DNA of 64,000 bases from Isoetes taiwanensis. Taxonomy: Eukaryota; Streptophyta; Lycopodiopsida; Isoetales; Isoetaceae. The DNA lies in the NCBI GenBank assembly GCA_021234155.1, contig JAJEKV010000001.1:15492245-15556244 (forward strand), written 5' to 3'. Under the pieces are notes generated by a model. That model ran no database searches. It saw nothing but the letters and a program-made list of their open reading frames with translations, and was not told where the DNA came from. Positions 56,245 through 64,000 of this stretch are shown one piece after another (the first letter of the stretch is position 1; each line of letters starts with the position of its first letter). The position numbers and the translations under genes are program-made.

Positions 56245-57420
56245 CACTACAAGAGAAGGGGTCTATTAGTGTCATTGGTTGTGTCGATATTTGGCCTAAA
56301 ATGGAAACTTGATTTTTTTAATAACTGACACTATGGGTGAGGCAACCCGGTGACACAAATATGGCAATGAGAACGTCATATATAATGTCAGCACGTTTGT
56401 CACTTATAACATCAGTGGCAATGCCACCTTTAACATCAAATATCGTGTCAAAACACCTTTAACGTCAAATATAATGTCAGAACTTTTAGTACCTATAATG
56501 TTAGTGGCTACATCGCCTATAACGTCAAATATAGTGTCATGTATAACACCAACTATAACGTCAAACAAAATAGAAATAGGGTCGTTCATTTTCTCTGGCA
56601 TGTAGTTTCGTGCCGCCATGTGGCACTATTCTACAGTGCGGAATAGAAGTCGGGTGGACCGATTCCGCACGACCGGCGGCACATGTTTTATTTTAGGGCT
56701 TTGTTTTTAGGTTTTCATTTTTAGGGTTCTTGGAGCTCCTCCACACCGCCGCATCTCGCAAGTCTGCGAGCAAATTTTCAGGGCCGCAGGTCTTCACGGC
56801 ATCTTGCATACAAGGTGGCACAGATCGCAGGTAGTTGCAGATCTTCAAAGTCGCAGATCTTCATGGTCTTCAAATTCGTAGATCTTCAAGGTCACAGATC
56901 GAAGTTTGCACAGATCGCAGGTAGGTGTCTTTGAAGGATTTTAGCAGGATCGCAGGTAGTGGTTCTTCGAACAAATGCTCTGATAATCTTGGCAAAAATG
57001 CTCTGATAATCTGGCAAAAGCTCAACTCCCCTATTTCTATTTTGTAGGGGAATGGAGGTTGGTCCTCCATTCCCCTATACATAATGCACTATTAACATCA
57101 TTGGTGAGGTCACCTATAGAGTCACATGTAGCGTCACCTATAGTTCCACTTATAACTTCACGTATAAGGTCGCTAATAACACCACTCATAATGCTAATAT
57201 TAATGTCATAGATTATGTCAAGCATACTGCCACCTCTAATAGCAGCTCTAAGGACACTTATTAAAGGCATAGATAATGACATCTACTTCCTCAATATCAA
57301 TGTCACCTACGTTGCCAATATCAATGTCATTTATTATCTCATCTATATTGTCAATAATAATGTCTTTTCTTAATCCATTGTTGCCACATAATTAATATTT
57401 TTTGATCCATTGTTTCCACA
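56245..57420 (+). mobile_element. CACTA (EnSpm/CMC) terminus with subterminal repeats (copy B)
   Basis: CACTACAAGAGAAGGGG terminus at 56,245, then many ATAATGTCA / TATAACGTCA-like motifs in both orientations (56,330-56,600 and 57,080-57,370). Such arrays bind CACTA transposase. No transposase coding region and no opposite terminus were found. Fragments of host-like genes lie inward (57,740-59,196), as in gene-capturing CACTA elements. Confidence 0.75.
57045..57077. repeat. Perfect 14-bp hairpin
   Basis: TAGGGGAATGGAGG, loop TTGGT, then the exact reverse complement. Copy A has a longer, non-palindromic stretch here. Confidence 0.85.
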
Positions 57421-57739
57421 TATAGTGGCACTAGTTATGTTACTAGGCAGTAATTGGGACATCACTAATTATGTTACTAGGCAACAATTGGGACAATATT
57501 AATATCAGATATTGTGGCACTTAGATCATTGGATGATATAAATAACATTGTTTGTCATGCTTAAGGTCATAGATAGTGCCATCTAAAGAGCCAATTGTGT
57601 TTTGATAAATTAATTAGAATGAGTGACCATTCAATTTACAATGGATTCTGTAATACAACCTTATAATTTCACTGAGCCAGATGCATAATTTCAACCATGC
57701 CTTTGTAATGTTTGTGTGATACAAGGCTATGAGAGCTCT

Positions 57740-58116
57740 TAGCTACTCCATAAATGTATAACATGCAAGAGCCAAGTTTTCAAGGCAGGAATAATGGTGG
57801 GCAAAAAGGCATGCTTCAATTTCTTCCCACCTAGAGGCTTCAAACAGGACCCTGATTGCCAAAAGCTTTTTGCATGGTGAAAAAGTGAGATGTGTGCCGC
57901 TGCTAGTACAATGCCCAGATCTGCATTTAACAGTGCTAATAGGTCATTTTGAATGCCACCACAAAAAACTACCATCTTATTTCCTTGAACCTTGTCTTGC
58001 ACTTTGTTGTTGCAACCATACATTGCTTTTGGAGATACAACTAGAACCATATATATGCCCTCAGTCTCAATGCTGGCGACAAAACTATATGCAATAGCAA
58101 GAAGACAGTCATGCAA
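57740..58116 (-). pseudogene. HAD-phosphatase C-terminal fragment, TH2/TENA_E-like
   Basis: Minus-strand frame has GNKMVVFCGGIQNDLLALLN followed by ADLGIVL, matching the fourth HAD motif region (GDxxxDLLxLLxADxGIVx). In a neighbouring frame LFEASRWEEIEACLF follows, like the C-terminal end of plant thiamin-monophosphate phosphatase (TENA_E/TH2 HAD domain). The usual GD is GG here, so the metal-binding Asp is changed unless misread. Catalytic N-terminal motifs are absent. The family suggestion rests on memory of motif order. Confidence 0.45.
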
Positions 58117-58544
58117 GCATGGTTTAAGAGGCGTGAGGCAATGAGTGACAAGAATACCAAACCTGGGATAATTTTAACACTTGTCACGTTTATGTGAGAT
58201 GGGAATCGTTCTAAACATTACCTTGAAGGCAAATTAGTAATGCCAACAACATGATAAAAGAGCAGCCTAGCTGGAGCAAAACATCACATTTGTTTAGACA
58301 TTTAAAGCTGCTGGAGCTACATTTATCTAGACATTTGGATCTGGGAATGGACACATAAGTTGGGCAAATGCTACGAATGTAGAAAAGCTAAAGAGTAATA
58401 CTATCTCAAAGACATCAATACACCATCTTCAAAGACCTATAACAGAACACAAAGAAACATTAAAAATATGCCAATTTTAAACAAACCATATTCAATTGAA
58501 AAGAAGATATAGTGCTTCATAAAAATGGTTCTAGGTTAAAGCTT

Positions 58545-58745
58545 ACCTATGCTTGCAATTGTTGTCAAATTTGGAAATAACCCTAGAACTAGAAGCTGAG
58601 AAGCTTGATTGGTTGCTCTGATAAATCTTGGTAAAAAATGCTTTTTCGTTAAGCAAAGCACTGAGGTAGAAAAATGCATTCAAGCTTAATCTTAATACAG
58701 ATCCGGTAGACATCTGTGCATCAAACCCAATGCTTACTTAGAAAA
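58545..58745 (-). pseudogene. Exon-like Ser-rich segment upstream of the HAD fragment
   Basis: Minus strand encodes LRLSLNAFFYLSALLNEKAF and SSRVISKFDNNCKH, then a GTAAGC donor-like site near 58,545. Composition resembles an organelle transit peptide. It could be an exon of the same gene as the HAD fragment. Not recognised. Confidence 0.3.
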
Positions 58746-58750
58746 CTCCA

Positions 58751-58772
58751 GAGAATAGAATAGAATAGAATT
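58751..58772 (+). repeat. (GAATA)n microsatellite
   Basis: Short AGAATAGAATAGAATAG run, also in copy A near 20,190. Confidence 0.75.
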
Positions 58773-58829
58773 GTTTAGGAGCTACTGGCGATTCTTAAAT
58801 CACAGGATCTCGTGAATCCATCAGTATGG

Positions 58830-59196
58830 CCTTTTAACCTTCTGAGAAAAGCACTCCACATTGACAAGCACATAAATAGCCCAATACAAGACAAAAGAAA
58901 TGACACAATCACAAGAAGGGCATTGCACTGGCTCTTAAAAATAGCTCTGACCTGGCTGCTCGGGATCTATGGAAGAACAAATATGCTCGTCGCATTTCAA
59001 TCTGCCATCATATTTCATGTACATGTCAAGGATCAAGAATAGGGCAAGCGAAACAACGACAAGAAGGGGCCAAAGGGCGGATTTTGCCAGGCTGATTATT
59101 CTTCTCCGAAGGTTTTGTAAGCCTGGCAAGTTCATAAACAAGAAGGACGACCTCTGTCGCTGCTACTGTCGCCAATGCTCTCGATTCGAGTGCCAT
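58830..59196 (-). pseudogene. BAP31-like ER membrane protein, frameshifted
   Basis: Minus-strand ATG at 59,196 gives MALESRALATVAATEVVL. Then, one base out of frame, NLPGLQNLRRRIISLAKSAL and a membrane segment WPLLVVVSLALFLILDMYMK. YDGRLKCDEHICSS follows, and after another slip KSQCNALLVIVSFLLSCIGL (second membrane segment). Order, length and the R/K-L-K/M-C...C block match the small plant B-cell-receptor-associated-like membrane proteins (Arabidopsis At5g17190/At3g03160 type) of the ER. Two frameshifts break it. A complete intronless-looking 5' part lies next to the HAD fragment inside the CACTA-bounded region. Confidence 0.55.
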
Positions 59197-62100
59197 AGCC
59201 CCCAACATTGCAGTCGACTCACGAACCAACCCTAACAAAAATTCAAATGGCAATTTTTCTTTTTTCCACAAAAAATGGCAGACAACACACTATGGTCGAA
59301 CTAGAAATATCTTATTGTTTAAATTCGGCTTTTCCGTCGAGTGGAAAACCTTTTAGGATTTGTTTTTAAGGTTCATTCCCTAGGTTTTAAGGGTTTTTGT
59401 AGTCCGAAAAACTTTCCGATAGTCCAAAAATCGAGAAAGCATTTTTGCATGATTTCGATGTTGGCTGGATTAAGAATATTGGTACCAGTAAAATTTTCCG
59501 ATAGCCAAAAACTCAAATTAGGGGTTCGTATCATTCCGGAAAATATGGCATGGAAGCCACAAACAGTGGTCCTCTCTATCTCCTATCCATCTGAGATACA
59601 CATGTTTTTTTGGCATGGATATGTTTTGCCGCATCTTTGATGCGCAGCTTTGTCAGGGTCGTTTTCAAATAGCGAGTTGATTGCATCCACTGCATTGGCA
59701 TACCCAGCAACTGGATTATTCTCGCCAAAACTGCATCTAGGATAATGGGATTCGGAGCCGAATGACCTGCATGGCAAATAATTATCTACTCTCTGTCTCA
59801 AGATTTCTTTTCCCTCTTCATTACGATATTGTTTCTTATTCCAGATATTTTTGTTGAGCCAAAGTAAATGAAGAAGACAAAATGACCTTCTTGCAAGGTT
59901 ATCAGCCTGAAGCTATTTATTGAGGTAAGCTTTTGAGTTATTTGTCTTTTTTCTACCTTTTATGTATTCTTTCCAACTTTGTTAAGAGAAAATCCATGAG
60001 AAAGCTTCAGACTTAATTAGGCCGAGGAAGCAGAAGATCTCTACTTATTGTTAGCTTATTGTTTAATCTAGGGTGGATGTGCTTTGTGCAGCGGTTTAAA
60101 AGGGTTGATCATCCAGTCATGGGCCATGAATTGTAAGCCTATATCAGTGCCTGGAGTCTATACACAGGCAGGTGACATAATTTAGAGACCTAGAAAGTTT
60201 GACTTTATGGATACATTTAGAAATGAATAATCTGAATATCGGGGCCTGCCATAGCTTGAAATGCTCTGAAAGCTGCTCATAAATTAATTACAAGAGTAGA
60301 ATTGGTATTCATACAGCTTCAAGTTTTACAGTTATGTGACCTTAGGAATATGCAGATATGCAAAGGTAGAAGATAATATTTATACCAAGTTGATCAAATA
60401 CAGGTTAATCTAGGTTAATATTTCTTTTCCTGATGTGTTTTCTACTTTTATAGGTCATTGCCCTGATAATCCAGCAACTTAAAAAGCTATTTCAAGGATG
60501 TATGATGTGTATTCTTAGCTTCTTTCTGTAAGGATCTCCCAGCTTTGTTATTTGAGTTAAACTTTTGGTTTTGCAAAAGTAGAGTTATTATTGTGGGATA
60601 CTGAAAATTCACTAGATTTGTGTTGATATGTGAAACCAGAATCAAGCATTATTTCACAGATCTGGAGCTTTGCAAAATCAGAGGTATTTGTTTCTTATTT
60701 AGATGGTAGGGTTCAGTTTCTGTTATGGTCTTTTCTCTCTCTGTTCTCAATTCTTCAGGTGGTATATTTGGATGCGCAATAGGAGATAGCAAGAAACCAT
60801 TTATTTGGTCTCTTGGTTCAAACTTATTAGGTTGTATTTTTGATGAATTTACTTTGTCTGCTCAGCGCTAAGTTTTATATGATGCATGTGTTGCTGATTT
60901 TCTGTTCCATGTTCTTATATTCAACACATAGAACAGCCTCACATGGGTCTTCATTAAGCTGTTGTAGCAGATTTTGCCACCATTTTCACGCGAGTTATTG
61001 GCTATTGTATGACACATTGATCATAACAAAACTTCATGCCTATATGCTTTATTATGTCCAGAGAATCATGAACTATCTATTGTGCAGAGAAATATAAACA
61101 ACTTATTGCTGCAAAAACTGCGAAACATGAACCAAACTATCTAGGGGTCTTTTTGCAGCCCTCTGCATCTCATTTGACATCATGTTAAATTGATCATGAT
61201 TTGAACACTAAATGATCACATCTAACATTGTACTGGACTGTAGTTCTTGCTGGTGCTCTGTGTCTTTATTGTTGTCTTAAGGCACATGTTCAGAAGGTTG
61301 TGGAAGGGCAGAATATATTGTAAAATTGCATCATATGGTTTCGAGGCTACACCTTATGTGATTGTGATGTGTAAAATAGGGCTTCAATATTAACACTACT
61401 ATATACAGTCTGTAGGTTGAAACTATGTTTCTCATACATAGACGTACAATGTGATTTAGGTTTTAGGTTTCGGATTTAGCCATTGGTTGCACCACTTAGA
61501 CTATCAATGTTTCTATGTAGCTTCTTCATTAATGAAATTCCATCCCCTTCTTTTTGCATCTAAAAGGGTATTGTCCAATTTAGTCAGAGTTGCGCAGGTG
61601 AAAACTTCTAGCACTTCTTCACTTGCACTTCCTTCCAGGTAATGTGGCTTTAGTTGTGTAGTTTTATTTCATTTCGTTTCGTAGTTGATGGTATAGACAA
61701 GATTGACTACAAAGGGCAATGTTTTGTTGCAACTTCTTACAACCAAAACTTATGAAGGGGCAATGTAAATTGCAGAGTTGGAACTTCTCGCGGCCAAAGC
61801 TCATGTAGTGTTAGCAATCTGTCAAACTGATAAGTATATTTCATAGGTCTTTATGAACTGCTACTGCTTAGAAAATATTCCAGTGATCTGGCATAGCTAC
61901 TCGGTCCTTATTTTGCTATTGGTAATTATTCTATAGGTTGTTTAATTGCCCGTCGAACTACATATGACTAATATTGTACATATAAATGCCACTGTCCATG
62001 TCCACATTAATTGTTAAATACTTTTCTCTTCATGTATTTTGTTTCTACTGTAACAGTGCCTCAACATATTTAACCGATAAAAGTTATTGCAGGAAAACAG

Positions 62101-64000
62101 TTCGCTGGTCCTACAGAGGTACTCACTCCTCCTGCAAGTAGGGTGGATTATTAAAAAAAGCTTTATTTTCTATGTAAATGCTACTTGGCTTACCTTTATG
62201 GATACATGTAGGTAATAGCTATTTATAGCTATATGCCATTCATCCTTTCAGAATTTGAAACTCATTGTATTTGATAAACTGATATATAAGAAACACATTA
62301 GAATCAAACCCTATTGCAGGATCACTTTTCTATTTTCTATCCCCTATGATAGTGCTATTTTTGGTGCCCACTGCACTTTGTATTAAAGCCATAGGCAGAG
62401 TTGTCCCCAATACGTGCAAAGGTATGGAACCCAGTATGTTATTCCAGTATCTTATTCATTTGAAGAGCACTAGGAGTGGTGAGTTTTCATCTTTGATTTT
62501 ATACTTGAGATGCTTTTGGTATGTAATTTGAGTAGCTACATTAAACTCAGCTAGACACATAGTCATTTTGTGCTTCAGTGTAAACTGCTATGTTTTTGCA
62601 GCATGCATCCTCCAGTTGGTTGCAAGAAGTTAATGCTACCCAGTTTGGTTGTTAAAAAGGTAAGCATTAATGTTCATTTTTTCTTTGATTGATGAGGTGA
62701 GCTATAGGTTTACACTAGATTATTCTCTAGAGTCTGGACCACTTTTATCCGCCCATCATGTCTCCCCAATTATAACAGCATCAACATTGTGTTTTATTTA
62801 ACTTCAAATGTAGCTTTTGGGATCTATCTATGCAGGTGCTTCTCATATGGGTCATTAGGCATTGATTTGAACAAGTTGCAGCTAGCCTAAACACAGGGGA
62901 ATTTGGACCAGAAGCCATGCCTGAGTACACTAACTTTTCAGGTTATATAGTCTTCACCAACCTTGGTCAAATCTATATGTACATTAATAGCTAGACCATG
63001 CTTCTACAAACGTCAGCAACATCTCTATTTTCAACCATTTCCATATCATCCGTTCTTAGTATGGTAGATCCCTTTGTTCTTTGCATTCTCACTTCATTTT
63101 GCTATCGCTATGGTCTGAATTGTGCACGTGGAAGTGTTTGAATTGTCTTTTTGAATTGTGCAATTATTGGCATATGCAGACTGTGAACAATGTCCATTTC
63201 ACATGAATTGTTAAAAAATCATTGGATTATGGGAAATGGATTTCTATGCTGCTATACTTTACGAACACCATATATAAACAAAAGGGCATTGTACTGTATA
63301 TCTTTCTCTCATATTTATTTGCTCACAATCTTATAAAAGCAAGCACTAGGAAGTGTTCGAATTGTTTTTCTAAATTGTGCAATTGCTGACATATGCAGCA
63401 TGCGAACAAATTCAAAAATGATAGAACGGACTCAGACATTATAGGACAAGGTGAAACAGAACCTGAACAGCTGGAATTTTTGAACAGCTAGAATAATCTT
63501 GAACAACTTATGAACGAACTCAGAAAAACAGCTTGATTTTAAATCTTTGCATCTGATACATTATTATAAAAATGCAGAGCTAATTGGTGAGGCTACTCAC
63601 ATGGTATCTGGGGGTGTGAATGACCTGTAATGGAGTGGCTGAGGATTCCCTAAAGAAACATCTGCTTGAGTTCCTTATGTACAGACCATGTTAATAGAAT
63701 AGAATAGAATAGAATAGTTTTTTAACGTCCACGGAGACCAATAGTGAACCCTTCCTAATTTCTTTGCACAGTCTTTGCAGGAGCATAACATCTACAAAGG
63801 GCCAGAGAAACCGGAACATATTTTCAAGCATGAAGATGGTGCTTGCACTAATTCAGGTGCCACAAGTGTAAAAGCCAACCAAAGACTTGACAAAAACATC
63901 ATAATTATAGGTATGATTTCGCATTCTGATTTTCTTCATAGTTGTCTCATAAGGTTCTGCCTTAGCATTACATTGTGGGATAAGAAAGAGGTACAACACT
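59197..64000. other. AT-rich interval with exon-like islands, no gene recognised
   Basis: Plus-strand stretch 59,341-59,640 is open but looks like upstream DNA of the BAP31-like gene. Islands bounded by AG and GT occur at about 60,458-60,501 and 62,602-62,659 (TTTTTGCAG ... AAG|GTAAGC, encoding MHPPVGCKKLMLPSLVVKK). These could be internal exons of an unidentified plus-strand gene. Confidence 0.4.
63691..63720 (+). repeat. (GAATA)n microsatellite
   Basis: AATAGAATAGAATAG run followed by TTTTTTAACGTCCAC, the same module as at 25,029 and 29,004. Confidence 0.8.

Larger units (their letters stand above)
38451..64000 (+). repeat. Segmental duplication, copy B (cut by window end)
   Basis: Direct repeat of copy A in the same element order. 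Copy B has the longer open frames (gag 393 codons, DUF7869-like 459 codons, helicase 291 codons), so it is the better template for annotation. Its left edge lies inside a transposon gene that begins at about 35,944, so the duplicated unit extends left of the visible repeat start. Confidence 0.93.

Noticed and set aside
1-64000. tRNA, rRNA, organellar or bacterial insert
   Set aside because: No tRNA-like cloverleaf, rRNA core sequence or dense prokaryote-like gene order was seen.

Overview
This window looks like repeat-dominated nuclear DNA from a land plant. The evidence is an LTR element primed by the plant initiator-Met tRNA, Helitrons with Rep/PIF1-type helicase, a CACTA terminus, intron-like gene fragments, AT-rich intergenic DNA, and pieces of plant-type genes (FCP1-like phosphatase, BAP31-like ER membrane protein, HAD phosphatase). 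A large, heavily methylated genome such as a fern's would fit, but the sequence does not fix the species. No prokaryotic features, rRNA or tRNA genes were seen, and almost every coding region is broken.

Layout. A segment of at least 25.3 kb occurs twice in direct orientation: copy A (1 to about 25,340) and copy B (38,451 to the window end), offset by 38.45 kb at the left and 38.66 kb at the right. Position 1 lies inside the 3' part of a transposon gene that is complete across the 35.9-38.5 kb / copy B junction, so the true period is probably the whole ~38.5 kb. Each copy carries, in order: an acidic exon with GAGGAA and GAAGAAGACACCCCC repeats; a broken minus-strand gene or gene set (unknown N-terminal block, coiled coil plus RING-H2, linker, FCP1-like phosphatase); a gag-only LTR retrotransposon; a minus-strand Helitron (#1) whose helicase is joined in frame to half of a DUF7869/RNase-H-like transposon protein; a plus-strand non-autonomous Helitron (#2) nested inside #1; a DUF4283-like gene; and a CACTA terminus followed by fragments of a HAD phosphatase and a BAP31-like gene.

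Between the copies (25.3-38.45 kb) lie AT-rich DNA without recognisable genes, a third copy (C) of the LTR element plus Helitron #1, and a broken RNase-H-like transposon gene on the plus strand. Copy C lacks the nested Helitron and so preserves its empty target site. It also keeps the Rep tyrosine region that A and B have lost.

Most informative observations: (1) exact ends and empty site of nested Helitron #2, which shares its 3' hairpin with the helicase-bearing Helitron #1; (2) a gag-only LTR element with an array of 15-nt hairpins whose stems co-vary while the loop TCCRC stays constant; (3) an in-frame chimera of an RNase-H-like transposon protein and a Helitron helicase; (4) A/B differences concentrated at CTG/CAG trinucleotides and homopolymers, which look more like systematic long-read base-calling error at CHG-methylated cytosines than evolution. 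Point 4 means many frameshifts reported here may be artefacts.
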